Below are positions 33,329 through 44,604 of a stretch of DNA of 64,000 nucleotides, one piece after another. A program made the translations under genes and the position numbers. A model generated the notes under the pieces. It ran no database searches and had not been told where the DNA came from. It saw nothing but the letters and a program-made list of their open reading frames with translations. Source of the stretch: Paralithodes platypus (lineage: Eukaryota; Arthropoda; Malacostraca; Decapoda; Lithodidae). Where the stretch lies: assembly GCA_032716605.1 (NCBI GenBank), contig CM064519.1, forward strand, positions 17,342,935 to 17,406,934. Direction: 5' to 3'. Each line of letters opens with the position of its first letter. Position 1 is the stretch's first letter.

Positions 33329-35172
33329 TTGATTACCTTCTTTGCATCAGTTTTTACAACAGAAGACCTCAGTGATATCCCTACACCATCGCCGATTCAG
33401 ATTGATAATTCAGATGTTCTAAGCAATATCACCGTTACAGAGAGAGGAGTATTGAATTGTTTAGATAAACTCAAGGTAAATAAAACGCCTGGACCTGATA
33501 CAATATCGCCTAGAGTTCTAAAGGAAGCTAAGGATGAGCTCTCCAAACCACTGACATTACTATTCAATAAATCCTTGCAGTCTGGAACTATGCCTGATCA
33601 GTGGAAGCTAGCCAACGTAACACCGATATTAAAAAAAGGCAGCAAATCCCTACCCAGGAACTATCGTCCAATTAGCTTAACCTCAGTTGTATGTAAAATG
33701 CTAGAAACGGTCATACGAGACAGACTCGTAAATCACTTAGAGGAAAATAACATTCTTAAAGATACTCAACACGGCTTTCGTAAAAAACGTTCCTGTTTAA
33801 CAAACCTCTTAGACTTCTTCCACGATATCCTGAACCTCTACGATGAGAGTAAAGCTGTAGATATTATATACCTTGATTTTCAAAAGGCCTTTGACAAAGT
33901 TCCCCACAAACTTTTACTGCTAAAATTAAAAGCGCATGGAATACAATGAAATGGATAGAAAATTGGCTCAGCGACAGAAAGCAAAGAGTAGTCATAAACG
34001 GTAAGGCATCTAAATGGACCAATGTAAGTAGTGGGGTACCCCAGGGATCGGTACTAGGACCAATTCTCTTTCTAATTTACATCAACGACATAGATGAGGG
34101 TCTCACCTGTACAATCTCAAAATTTGCTGACGATACAAAAATTGCAAATAGCGTACTCTCAAAAGAACAAGTTGACGATATGCAACACAATCTAGATAAA
34201 TTGTCATGTTGGGCCCAAATTTGGCAAATGAGTTTCAATGCGGATAAATGTAAAGTACTACAATATGTCGGATACCTAAATGAGAAAGCAAACTATTCGA
34301 TGAATGGCACTCAGCTTAAGAATGTAAACAGAGAAACCGATCTGGGAGTAACAATATCGAGTAACCTAAAACCGAGTCAACAATGTTCAGAAGTTGTTAA
34401 GAAGGCAAACAAAATAATTGGCTTTATAGGCAGGTCATTTGAGCATAAATCCAAAGAAGTTATCCTAACCCTTTACAATTCCTTAGTCCGCCCTCTTCTG
34501 GAATACTGCGTTCAATCCTGGTGCCCTTATTACCAAAAAGATATAAACAAGCTAGAACGAGTTCAACGTAGAGTTACCAAAATGATACCTAGCCTAAAGA
34601 ACAAACCATACGAAGAGCGTCTTAGAGAATTAAATCTATTTCCTTTAACCCAGCGCAGATTAAGAGGTGACTTAATTCAAGTGTTCAAAATCATCAAAGG
34701 CATAGACAATATGAACTGTAGTAAGTACTTCACTATCGACCAATCTAATTACACGCGGGGAAACGGTTGCAAAATTATTGGTAAATCTTTTAACTCGCAC
34801 GAATCTAAGAATTTCTTCTTCAATCGAGTTGTCAACTTGTGGAATGGGCTTCCCCGAAACGTTATAGACTGCATCACCGTTGATTCATTTAAACTCCGCC
34901 TAGACAAATATCTGTCATCAAACCCGCGACTAACTGCGTTTGTAAATGAATAACTTTATTTTATCCCCCCCTCAGTTACTAACCCATCTGTCCTCTACTA
35001 ACTTCCTAATCCTGCCACGGACATTAGTTCCAGGGCAGTAATTCCCTTTCCAATGTTCCCTTACCCACTCTAAACCACTGTTTGGACACTTGATCCTCAG
35101 TGTTTTGGAGGACAAGCAACCTAGAAGGGTCACTAGATCTGTTGTTGCTTGATTTCCTTTGTACTCCTTTGA
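33329..35172 (+). mobile_element. CR1 retrotransposon 3' half, well preserved
   Basis: It starts at FFASVFTTED, the linker before the RT, and continues through the RT to a stop near 34951. A ~220-bp 3' UTR ends TGATTTCCTTTGTACTCC. Apart from one deletion the coding sequence is intact, and it closely matches the copies at 4440 and 63132, so the family was active recently. It lacks ORF1 and the endonuclease because of 5' truncation at the (GT)n tract. Confidence 0.92.
33335..34953 (+). pseudogene. CR1 reverse transcriptase, one 10-bp deletion
   Basis: The first frame (to 33949) holds [38 protein letters not shown] and [12 protein letters not shown], the catalytic motif A. Comparison with the copy at 4440 shows a 10-bp deletion at about 33944/33945, between GGAATACAA and TGAAATGG, which shifts the frame. 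The second frame (33946-34953) has [25 protein letters not shown] with the catalytic Asp pair near 34125, LLEYCVQSWCPYYQKDINK, RRVTKMIPSLKNKPYEERL and the C-terminal NRVVNLWNGLP. Every RT motif is present and unaltered. Only the frame is broken. Confidence 0.92.
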
Positions 35173-35274
35173 TTGTGAGCGTGTATTTTGCGTGTGTATG
35201 TATTGGATGTGTGTACGGGATTACTAGTGGTCATAATTTTATTGAACACACCCTAAATGTTATAAAGACAAGAA

Positions 35275-35324
35275 GAGAGAGACAGAGAGACAGACAGAGA
35301 GAGACAGAGAGAGAGAGAGAGTAG
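35275..35324. repeat. (GA)n with ACAGACAG interruptions
   Basis: A GA tract that runs through TAG into the next MITE, as at 3125. Confidence 0.9.
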
Positions 35325-35541
35325 TTAACCCCTACAGTACCGGTGATGTATTGTTTAATTGATTACAGCTGCATTTTGACGATTTTATGAAGCTTGGGAT
35401 GGATATGTGATAGCAAAAATTATTTAATTAGCCTTTAATGCAGCCTTTTAATTTATATACGTCCTTCCAAAGCGGAGTAACATCACTTCATAGTTGCCAG
35501 AAATTTGATAAAAAGGATGTCACCTGTACTGAAAGAGTTAA
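35325..35541. mobile_element. Family C MITE variant, complete
   Basis: It runs from TTAACCCCTACAGTACCGGT to CTGTACTGAAAGAGTTAA. The centre (GGGATGGATATGTGATAGC, AATTATTTAATTAGCC) differs from ordinary family C and is shared with the copy at 3148. Confidence 0.85.
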
Positions 35542-35583
35542 ACGTTGGAGTCTTACGTTTGTCAGCTGATACTAACGTTTTCG

Positions 35584-35952
35584 CTTAAGGGGGTAGTACT
35601 CGCTTTTTCTGGACCCCCTTCTCCCTCATGTTTATCACCATTGGTTTTGAGGTTTTAAGACGTTTGTTTTATTTGTTTGGCCATTTTAGACGTTTCGCCC
35701 TATTTGTTTTCAATATTAAGACATTTCGTGCTATGTAGGTGTCAATTTTTCCTGGCGAGCGGTAGCGAGCCTGTAATATAAAGAGCAAGTGGCCTTCGGC
35801 CGGGACATTTTTCTACCGAAAAATTTACAACTTTATCTTGAAAGGGCGTCTAGGGGGTGTTATTCTAAGCTTGATGGAGATATAGCGAGGAAACTCAAAA
35901 GTAAGTTAATACATAAATAAGGAGACGAAAAACCCAAGCACTACCCCCTTAA
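35584..35952 (+). mobile_element. Family B MITE, complete
   Basis: TTAAGGGGGTAGTACTCGC to CACTACCCCCTTAA. The GGCGAGCGGTAGCGAGCC core, the GGCCTTCGGCC hairpin and ACATTTTTC/GAAAAAT are all present. Confidence 0.88.
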
Positions 35953-36148
35953 TGAAAGGTAAACATCTGGAACTTCGCCCAGGGGGATAACGACGTTGTT
36001 TGGTGATAGTTGAGTATCAGTGGAATTCAGTGGAAGTCGACGCTAATTGGCATGACCGAGGAGTATGTACAGTCGTGAACATCAATTGCTAATTACCCAA
36101 TTTAAATCTTTGTCTAACACAATTTAGTATCCAGAGAAATACGCATAC

Positions 36149-36362
36149 TATAGTCCGTTCATTCTAGGCTAGGCCGAAATCATAATCTCTAACCTCTGTA
36201 GCTTAAAAAGGACCAGAGCAAATGAGCTGTTAATCTATACACTTATTCCCTAGCAAAGTCTTCCTATTTGGTAGAAATATTAGATCGATTACTCTAGTCC
36301 TTTTTGAGTTATGAGAGGTTAGGGGTTCCGTGTTCTGCCCAACCAAGAATGAACGGACTATA
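36149..36362. mobile_element. Foldback MITE (family D), copy 1
   Basis: TAGTCCGTTCATTCTAGGCT at the left is mirrored by AAGAATGAACGGACTA at the right. Inner arms also pair (CTCTAACCTCTG with GAGAGGTTAGGGG, and AAAAAGGACCAGAG with CTCTAGTCC-TTTTT). A second copy is at 61432. Confidence 0.8.
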
Positions 36363-36447
36363 CCACATATACGAAATTAACATATATCGACCTTTTAAGT
36401 TACAGTTACACAAGTTACAACATTTCACATACTACCACAAATATGGA

Positions 36448-36783
36448 GTTGATGTACCTTTATACTACCTATTTACCAAAGTTGATGTACCTTTATACTA
36501 CCTATTTACCAAAGTTGATGTACCTTTATACTACCTATTTACCAAAGTTGATATACCTTTATACTACCTATTTACCAAAGTTGATGTACCTTTATACTAC
36601 CTATTTACCAAAGTTGATGTACCTTTATACTACCTATTTACCAAAGTTGATGTACCTTTATACTACCTATTTACCAAAGTTGATGTACCTTTATACTACC
36701 TATTTACCAAAGTTGATGTACCTTTATACTACCTATTTACCAAAGTTGATATACCTTTATACTACCTATTTACCAAAGTTGGT
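36448..36783. repeat. 33-bp minisatellite, about 10 copies
   Basis: The unit is GTTGATGTACCTTTATAC followed by TACCTATTTACCAAA. Because 33 is a multiple of three, a frame with VDVPLYYLFTK units stays open from within the MITE to 36861. Its only claim to coding is that periodicity. Confidence 0.97.
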
Positions 36784-37504
36784 TATGAAGTTTCTTATGA
36801 AAGTGTATCAGTGGTGACTGTCTTATTGGTCCTGTCTACATGGCTGCTAATCTTACTGTAATATTAGCATCGATACAAATACAAAACACGGTAACAGTGT
36901 GGACATTGAAAGTGTTATCTTGTACTTGTTATGGTTAGCTATGCAACACAATGTAAATAGGGACCTTGCCACTGAGTATTATATTGTTTTTGTTTTTTTA
37001 GAGTTTTGAATAATCTGAACATCGTATCTCAACAAATATGGCGACGTCAGAAGTAAATTGTGTTTGAAAGAGCCCATAATGACTTTCTTAAGAGCCCGAA
37101 AATGCGAATTTGGCGTTCAAGTGACATTAAACCACAACTCTCAGCATGTCAAATTAAAGAAAAGTATCTCTAAATAACGCAAACAAATAACTTTGATCTA
37201 CATCGCCTCTTAGAAAGGCTCCGAAAGAAAAGAAAAACAAAAAACAACAATAGAATCCACCAGTCATAGGTCTATTTTGTTCTGACGTAGACAAGAGAAA
37301 TGGTACCAACTGTCCCCATCATTCGTTATTTCTATGTGGAGGTTGTGTCTCTATATTGCTGTAGGTGGTCCAGGGAAAATAATATATGGTGGTGGAAAAA
37401 AGGTAGGGAAGTTCTTATGGTCTTAGCGTTACACAGGTTATATATTATATAATGGATGGTGGTGATGGCTAGAGAGGACTTGGTGATTTAAGGCGAGGTT
37501 TTAA
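36784..37504. other. Unannotated A/T-rich sequence
   Basis: I see no gene, repeat or structural element here. Confidence 0.5.
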
Positions 37505-37602
37505 TTCGTTCCCTAGACCTCCATCATGCTTAAAATTACACCCCCTAGATCCCCTTTCAAAATAAATGTGAAACCGGACTTTGGACGGGAAATTTTTCAA
37601 GG
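37505..37602 (-). mobile_element. Family B MITE fragment
   Basis: CCCTAGACCTCCATCATGCTT, with ACACCCCCTAGATCCCC and GACGGGAAATTTTTC, matches the end segment of family B in minus orientation. Neither terminus is complete. Confidence 0.7.
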
Positions 37603-37689
37603 TGGAGAGCCCATACTTGGCATGCATACTAAGGGGGTGACAGAATAGGTTTTAAACGAATTTTAGTTTGTCCCGTCGGCCCCCGGGGG

Positions 37690-37745
37690 AGGTTTGGTGT
37701 TGGTCCGTTAGGCTACAGGCCCGGGTTCGAGGCCCGGCCTGGTCA
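37690..37745 (+). other. tRNA-like T-arm / B-box sequence
   Basis: CCGGG and CCCGG form a 5-bp stem around TTCGAGG, a good T-arm, preceded by GTCCGTTAGGCTAC. The anticodon and acceptor stems are not seen. It is probably a SINE head remnant. Confidence 0.4.
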
Positions 37746-37758
37746 TTCAGCAAATAGG

Positions 37759-37975
37759 ATAACTTGTTCAATACCGTTGCTGTCCTTTTAACTATATTCT
37801 GGCTACTATTATACGATTGTATTCAGTTTAGAAATGGCCTCCAACAATTAACATGGTTTGAACTATCTCGCCTAACCCTTTTCACTACCACAGATCCTTC
37901 TTAAACTGCAGACAATCGTCTGAATATATAGCTAGAATATAATTGAAAAGAAGTTGCCGGTACAGAAAGGGTTAA
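37759..37975. mobile_element. Family C MITE, left end decayed
   Basis: ATAACTTGTTCAATACCGTT corresponds to the decayed left end. The right end GCCGGTACAGAAAGGGTTAA is intact. The interior has AGATCCTTCTTAAACTGCAG. Confidence 0.8.
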
Positions 37976-38597
37976 TATTAGGGAATATTATGATAGTGGG
38001 ATGGCAAGACCATCAACCAACATGTGAAGTTGAGTCTTGTATAAATAAGGTGCAGCAAGATAAAGCCGTCTAGATATCATATCTTCATTTGAAATTTATA
38101 GGGCCTTGCTAGAGTTTCAGGATACAATTGTTTGTCCCGACCTTGAAATTAATAAAACACAATAAAAAAGTACAAACAAAAGAAATAGAAGAAGAAAAAA
38201 ACACATACAAAAGAGCGAACGAAAAATTGAACTTACTTGGAAACAAACTAAATACACATTTGAAAAATAGCCTAGTGTAATATTCAACAGAATGACAGAA
38301 TAATGAATACCCATAACAATGCATTTTAAAGCTTCAATTTCAAAAGAGAAGAGCACTATGCACCCGAGCAAATTTGTAAAAGATATATGTAAAAAGTATA
38401 TTTGTCAGCGCAATTAACATAAAAATATTCAGTATACAAGAGCATCAAATAAAACTTCCAGGCGTGTTTCGAGTACAAAAAAGAAGTCGTCCAATGAAAG
38501 CTTTCCAGACATTTAAGTGTTATTAAAACGCGACATGGAACAGACAAGAGGTAAAATGTGAACACGGGCAGGATGCAGTTATAAGAATGGATAAAAT
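37976..38597. other. Unannotated A/T-rich sequence
   Basis: Short hydrophobic frames on the minus strand (38109-38371 and 38356-38622) show no family features. Confidence 0.5.
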
Positions 38598-39896
38598 GAG
38601 TTACAGAGTTACATAGATACACAGACTACCCAGACCTTGCGGTCCCTACTAGGTAGTCCAGATTTAATTCTAAAATATAATTTGCTACAAAGTGGAAGGC
38701 AAGGATAGCAAAGCAGAAGGCTCTCTCCCAACCCACCTCTCCCCACCCACCTCTCCCTCCAACCGTTGGTCGGCATGAAATTTAGTTGGGGAAGCAATTA
38801 GTCCCCCAGCAGAATGAGAAAATCTTATACTGGGAAATTTATAGTAAAGAACGAAGTTGATAAATATATTATATTACTGATGCTTATTTTTTTTTATTTT
38901 TTTGTTTACCTATATCATTCCCACCTCCTCAAAATGAATGTCTAGACTTCGTTTGAATGTGTCAATTGTCTTACATTGTACCACTTTCTCTGGCAACTTG
39001 TTCCACTCGATGACCACACTGTAGGTGAAGAAGTGCTTTGTGACATCGAGATTTGCCTTCCTGGTTTTTAATTTCATTCCATTTTCCCCGAGTTAATAAA
39101 CTAGTATCGATTAATTGACCTTGCAATCTTCTTTTCTTAATTAAGTGAAAACAAATGTAATTTTTTTAATCTTTCATGATAAGATTTATTTCTTAGTGAC
39201 GGAATCAACTTAGTCACTTTACGCTGCACCGACTTGAGTTTCTCAATGTCCTTGCTCAGATAAGGAGACCAAAATTGCACACCATGTTCAAGATGGGGCC
39301 TCACTATGCTACTGCACTAAAATGTTGTCATTTTGATAAGTAAACATTTTCTTAATATATCCCAATGCTCGATTGGCCTTGTTCGCAGCTGCTGGTAATT
39401 GATCTGAGGTCTTTAAGTTTTCAGATATAAGAACCCCCAGTTCTTTAACTAATCCAATGTTTTGATTGGCTGGCCTTTCATCTTGTATTCATATTGTTTG
39501 TTTTTATTACCTATTTGCAAGACCTGGCATTTGTCAACATTGAATGGCATCTGCCATTTTCCCGACCACTCTACTATTATATTTAAATCAGATTGCAGTT
39601 TATTTCTATTTAAATCAGATTGCAGTTTATTTCTGTCTTCTTCAGTTAATGCTGATTTTCCTATCTTTGTGTCATCGGCGAACTTTGAGATAGTATTATT
39701 TAGTTCAACATCGATGTAATTTACTGTATATAGATTAGAAACAAAACTTGCCCAAGGACCGATCCCTGAGGCACTCGACTATAAAGTGGCTCCCACTCAG
39801 ATTCTACTCCATTTATCACAACTCTCTGCCTTCTGTTTTTCAGCCAGCTTCTTATCCATGCATGAGTTTTTCCTTTAATGCCCAACATTTCCAATT

Positions 39897-41130
39897 TATT
39901 CAATAATGGCCATGAGGTACTGTACCTTATAGAACGCCTTTATTCAATAATGGCCATGAGGTACTGTACCTTATAGAACGCCTTTATTCAATAATGGCCA
40001 TGCGGTACTGTACCTTATAGAACGCCTTTATTCAATAATGGCCATGAGGTACTGTACCTTATAGAACGCCTTTATTCAATAATGGCCATGAGGTACTGTA
40101 CCTTATAGAACGCCTTTATTCAATAATGGCCATGAGGTACTGTACCTTATAGAACGCCTTTATTCAATAATGTCCATGAGGTACTGTACCTTATAGAACG
40201 CCTTTATTCAATAATGGCCATGAGGTACTGTACCTTATAGAACGCCTTTATTCAATAATGGCCATGAGGTACTGTACCTTATAGAACGCCTTTATTCAAT
40301 AATGGCCATGAGGTACTGTACCTTATAGAACGCCTTTATTCAATAATGGCCATGAGGTACTGTACCTTATAGAACGCCTTTATTCAATAATGGCCATGAG
40401 GTACTGTACCTTATAGAACGCCTTTATTCAATAATGTCCATGAGGTACTGTACCTTATAGAACGCCTTTATTCAATAATGGCCATGAGGTACTGTACCTT
40501 ATAGAATGCCTTTATTCAATAATGGCCATGAGGTACTGTACCTTATAGAACGCCTTTATTCAATAATGGCCATGAGGTACTGTACCTTATAGAATGCCTT
40601 TATTCAATAATGGCCATGAGGTACTGTACCTTATAGAACGCCTTTATTCAATAATGGCCATGAGGTACTGTACCTTATAGAACGCCTTTATTCAATAATG
40701 GCCATGAGGTACTGTACCTTATAGAACGCCTTTATTCAATAATGTCCATGAGGTACTGTACCTTATAGAACGCCTTTATTCAATAATGGCCATGAGGTAC
40801 TGTACCTTATAGAATGCCTTTATTCAATAATGGCCATGAGGTACTGTACCTTATAGAACGCCTTTATTCAATAATGTCCATGAGGTACTGTACCTTATAG
40901 AACGCCTTTATTCAATAATGGCCATGAGGTACTGTACCTTATAGAATGCCTTTATTCAATAATGGCCATGAGGTACTGTACCTTATAGAACGCCTTTATT
41001 CAATAATGGCCATGAGGTACTGTACCTTATAGAACGCCTTTATTCAATAATGGCCATGAGGTACTGTACCTTATAGAACGCCTTTATTCAATAATGGCCA
41101 TGAGGTACTGTACCTTATAGAACGCCTTTT
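39897..41130. repeat. 44-bp minisatellite, about 28 copies, inside an RT gene
   Basis: The unit is GCCATGAGGTACTGTACC, TTATAGAACGCC, then TTTATTCAATAATG. Copies differ only at a few sites (AATGTCC for AATGGCC, GAATGCC for GAACGCC). On the minus strand one unit reads [14 protein letters not shown], which is the RT motif-A region of the host CR1. As 44 is not a multiple of three, the array does not encode a repetitive protein. Confidence 0.97.
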
Positions 41131-41132
41131 GG

Positions 41133-41485
41133 AAAGCTAAGTAAATTATGTCTAATGATTTAGTAGAGTCGTTATATGTAAATAGTTTATTATAAAATTC
41201 CATCAAATTTGTTAGGCATGACTTCCTGGATCTAAAGCCATGTTGGCTATCTCTGATTAACTTGTTTAACTCCAGACAATCTACTCTCTTGTCTCTTAGG
41301 ATTGTTTCCAGAATTTTTCCTATGATTGACGTTAAACTGAATAGTCTATAATTACTTGCTTGGGCTTCACTTTCCTTTCTAAATATTGGTGTAATATTTG
41401 CAGTTTTCCAATCACTAGGTATGGTTTCCTGGTTGAGCTTCAAGTTATATATGTCAGTTAAGGACTGAGCTATTTCTTCTTTCAC
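41133..41485 (-). pseudogene. CR1 RT fragment ending in motif A
   Basis: The frame runs from the RT N-terminal segment to YLAFQKAFYKV, where the family has [11 protein letters not shown]. The catalytic motif-A Asp is therefore Ala, and the second Asp is Tyr. The frame then enters the minisatellite and stops at once. Confidence 0.8.
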
Positions 41486-41754
41486 GTTTTTCAGAATTCT
41501 TGGGTGAATATTATCCGGACCAGGAGTTTTATTAGTATTTTAATTGTTTAGCTTACATAACACTTCACTTTTGCTTATGGTATAGTTTCCTATTGCATGC
41601 GTTGTTACGTTTGTATCTGCAGTAGTGTTATTTTCTTCCTTAGTAAAGACGGAAAAAAAGTTCACTAAGCAAATTAGCAATGTTTTTATCTCCTGTTACT
41701 GTCTGGTCATTATTTATTAATGGCCCTATTTCGGTTTTAATGTTTTTATTACCA

Positions 41755-42094
41755 TTAAGGGGAAGTTTTTAGTGTGTTTCCTAGACTTCCATCAAGCTTG
41801 AAATATACCCCCTTAACCCCCTTTCAAGATAAATTTGTACATTTTTCGGTAGAAAAATTTCCCGGCCGAAGGCCGATTCCTCTTAAATTACAGGCTCGCT
41901 ATCGCTCGCCAGGAAAATATCGACACCTACTGTAAATGGCACAAAAGGTCTTAAAAGTTACATAAATGGGTCAAAAGTTCTTAAACTCGCCAAACTAATG
42001 GGGCGAACGTCTTAAAATCTCAAAAGCAATGGGGCTGAACATGAGGGAGAAAGGGGTAAAGAAAATAATCCCTCAAGTGGAAATCTCCCCTCAA
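41755..42094 (-). mobile_element. Family B MITE inserted in the CR1, minus orientation
   Basis: It begins TTAAGGGGAAG and ends AAATCTCCCCTCAA, with one base of the right TTAA changed. Inside are CGGCCGAAGGCCG, ACATTTTTCGGTAG and GGCTCGCTATCGCTCGCC. The CR1 linker resumes on each side. Confidence 0.88.
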
Positions 42095-42371
42095 CATAAC
42101 CGTAAAATTGCTTTGGATTATTTACCCTTCCTTTGCTATATAACTTTCGTAATTACACTTTTCTGTCCTAATTAATATCTTTACTGTTTTTCTAATTAGT
42201 TTGTATAGATAGCTCAAGTATTAATTATTTATGGCATTTTTAGTTAGTTTATGACATTTATTCCTTTCCCTTTGCGCCTTGCAAATATTCTTATCGAAAC
42301 AGGGAGGCTTGTTTTTACCAGTATTTACTTTCAGACTTAGTTTAGTGGGTATGTATATATTCTGAGCACTC

Positions 42372-42458
<87 letters not shown>

Positions 42459-42540
42459 CGAGGGAGGGAGAGAGAAAACGAGGGAGGGAGAGAGAAAACG
42501 AGGGAGGGAGAGAGAAAACGAGGGAGGGAGAGAGAGAGAG
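42372..42540. repeat. (GA)n plus four 20-bp AGAGAAAACGAGGGAGGGAG units
   Basis: About 85 bp of GA passes into four near-identical 20-bp units and then GA again. The higher-order unit looks derived from the GA tract. Confidence 0.95.
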
Positions 42541-43044
42541 AGTAGAGAAAAGATTCTGTGACATTTAATATTATAACCGACATCAAATGCCAGTATGACT
42601 GTAGTACTGTGCAACGAAACTACATATCTGAAAACTTAGTATGGAAATCGAATGTATACAAAAATCAAAAGAGAAGATATCGTGGAAAGAGATCATTTAA
42701 TCCTTTCAGTATTTGTTATCTCTGTTTATGAAGAAGGCAAGAGGTGACGCTTCCTACTACAAGTGTCTCCCCCAAAGTTGAAAGAGTGATAGTCGCTATT
42801 TCCCAAAAAGTTGAAAGCATGATACAAAGCCAAATTCAAAGTGCGTTTGAGTCAATATGTCTGGACACACGGATCTTGAAGCAGTCTAAGTCATAGGAAA
42901 AGGGAAAAACAGACTGAGGGAGAGAGTTCCAGAGTTTATTTATTGACTGAAAGGAAGACTGAGAACATCGGTTGACTCTTGGGTTGGAGGGTTAGGAAGG
43001 GCATGTGGTCACAGGAAAGGGTAATGCTTTCACACTTGAATATC
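42541..43044. other. Unannotated sequence
   Basis: AAAGTTGAAAG is repeated around 42774 and 42808. Nothing else is recognisable. Confidence 0.45.
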
Positions 43045-43140
43045 TGGCTCCCTCAAGTCCTTCCTAAGCTATTTATAATCGTCTTCTTATAGCCAGAAAA
43101 AAGGAAAGACAAGCGTTTCGTATACTGAACAAGTGTACCA
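43045..43140. mobile_element. Family C MITE right-arm fragment
   Basis: AGTCCTTCCTAAGCTATTTA, TAATCGTCTTCTTATAGCC and the following AGAAAAAAGGAAAGACAAG fit a decayed right arm, only about 15 bp before the next family C copy. Confidence 0.5.
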
Positions 43141-43155
43141 TGATGGATATTACCT

Positions 43156-43358
43156 TTAACCCTCTCTGTGCCGGTGCTGTCCTTTAAACTTTATTCTAGC
43201 TATTATTGGACGATTTTATTCAGCATAAAAAGCAACAGGCTTCGAACTATCTCACTTAACACTTTATACCAACACAGATCCCTCTTAAACTGCCAACACA
43301 TTTCTAAATATAGATCGAATTGTATATAAAAACACGTAGCCGGTACAGTATGGGTTAA
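43156..43358. mobile_element. Family C palindromic MITE
   Basis: TTAACCCTCTCTGTGCCGGT to CCGGTACAGTATGGGTTAA, with TTGGACGATTTTATTCAGC and AGATCCCTCTTAAACTGCC inside. Confidence 0.85.
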
Positions 43359-43499
43359 AAATGTATGAGCGACACAAGTAATATTAATCATGGAAAATAT
43401 GTTCCTATGTTGAGTGAAAGAGAAAACAGTAACATAAGAAGCTGTTAGTAGAACAAATACAGTTGTTTGGAAAAAGAATCGTATTAAGAAAATCATGCC

Positions 43500-43625
43500 A
43501 TATAAACTATAACGACGGGCATATGCAAGTGAGGTGGAGGGAAAATGTTGAGAGGTATATGAATGAAAGTAGTGTTGGGTGGTGGGAGGCACGTGCAGAC
43601 GATTCATTCGTGGCCACCCACTCTA
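43500..43625 (+). mobile_element. Non-LTR RT terminal fragment
   Basis: The frame reads MQVRWRENVERYMNESSVGW and WEARADDSFVATHS, like the last part of RTE-like or related RT proteins. GATTCATTCGTGGCCA matches (inverted) the left end of the fragment at 28503, suggesting the same family. Confidence 0.5.
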
Positions 43626-44093
43626 AAATCAAGACATTGTGAAATAGATAAATAAATAGAGACAATAAAAAAGAAAAAGCGAAAGGAAATTGGCAACAAC
43701 ATTAAGAATGATAGGGCAAGGGAGATAATGAAATAATACAGTAAATACAAGAACAGGTCACCAATGGGTAAAGCCAAGTATGAAGAGAACAGAATATGAA
43801 AGCCATATACATGCGAAGAATAACCAAATAAATGTGAGTGAATAATATAGTATAAAATAATGTATATACATTATATTCAGAGGTTCATGGAATAATGTAG
43901 CTAAGATAGGGATACGTCAAAAGTTGCATAGCTATACTTAATTTTTTTTTCCAACTGTAGTTAAGTTGTCATGTCCATATTTTGATTATTCAGCTGTTGC
44001 GAAAATGTTGTTTCACTTTGTTGTAAGTTATAAAAGCTTAGCATTAATATAATATAGAGCCACATTAGTTTAATATTTGCCCATTAACCCACT
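43626..44093. other. Unannotated A-rich sequence
   Basis: I see no gene or repeat in this stretch. Confidence 0.5.
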
Positions 44094-44297
44094 CAGTACC
44101 GGTGACGTCCTTTTAACTTTATTCTGGCTACTTTTAGACGATTTGATTCAGTTTAGAAAGAGCTTCTAGCAATTAACAGGCTTTGAACTATCTCGTTTTA
44201 CCATTTTTATTCCACAGATCCTCCTTAAACTGCACAAAATCGTCTAAATATAGCTAGAATATAATTAAAAGGACGTCGCTGGTACAGAAGGGGTTAA
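44094..44297. mobile_element. Family C palindromic MITE, complete
   Basis: TTAACCCACTCAGTACCGGT to CTGGTACAGAAGGGGTTAA. Among the clearest palindromes in the window. Confidence 0.88.
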
Positions 44298-44604
44298 GTA
44301 TCGAGAAATCAGTTGCTAAGGGATACTATTGTCCGGCAGGTTAGATAAGTATACCCTAGAGGTGTTGTCGATGTTGTGGATGCGATTAGGTGGTTATACA
44401 AGAGGAAGTGGAAGAAGATCCGTGTGTAGGTGTGAGGAAAATTAATGTTATTATAGTTGGCTGTGCAGACGGGCAAACACGTCAGTATTTATAAGTGGCT
44501 GTTTTTGTGAGCTGTTACGTAAGAACCAAGTCAGCCAAAGTTCTTCATCACACTTATATATATAAACAGTAGATACCAAGCCTTAGGTACCTTAACCCTA
44601 TTCG

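Larger units (their letters stand above)
38598..42330 (-). mobile_element. CR1-like retrotransposon, minus strand, with two internal intrusions
   Basis: Reading downward on the minus strand, a linker fragment (GKNKPPCFDKNICKAQRERN, 42330-42221) is followed by a family B insertion (42094-41755). IGPLI-like linker text, then the RT start (TANITPIFRKESEA, QHGFRSRKSCLTN) follow. After the 44-bp array at 41130-39897 come [28 protein letters not shown] and RVPQGSVLG. Further C-terminal CR1 text with the FADD equivalent near 39680 continues to about 38930, and the 3' UTR ends at about 38598 in a TATGTAACTCTGTAAC-type tail. A 27-bp direct duplication (ATTTAAATCAGATTGC) lies at 39590-39640. The element is thoroughly inactivated. 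Confidence 0.82.

Noticed and set aside
36304..36861. A 185-codon protein gene
   Set aside because: It starts without an ATG inside a MITE, and its body is the 33-bp minisatellite.
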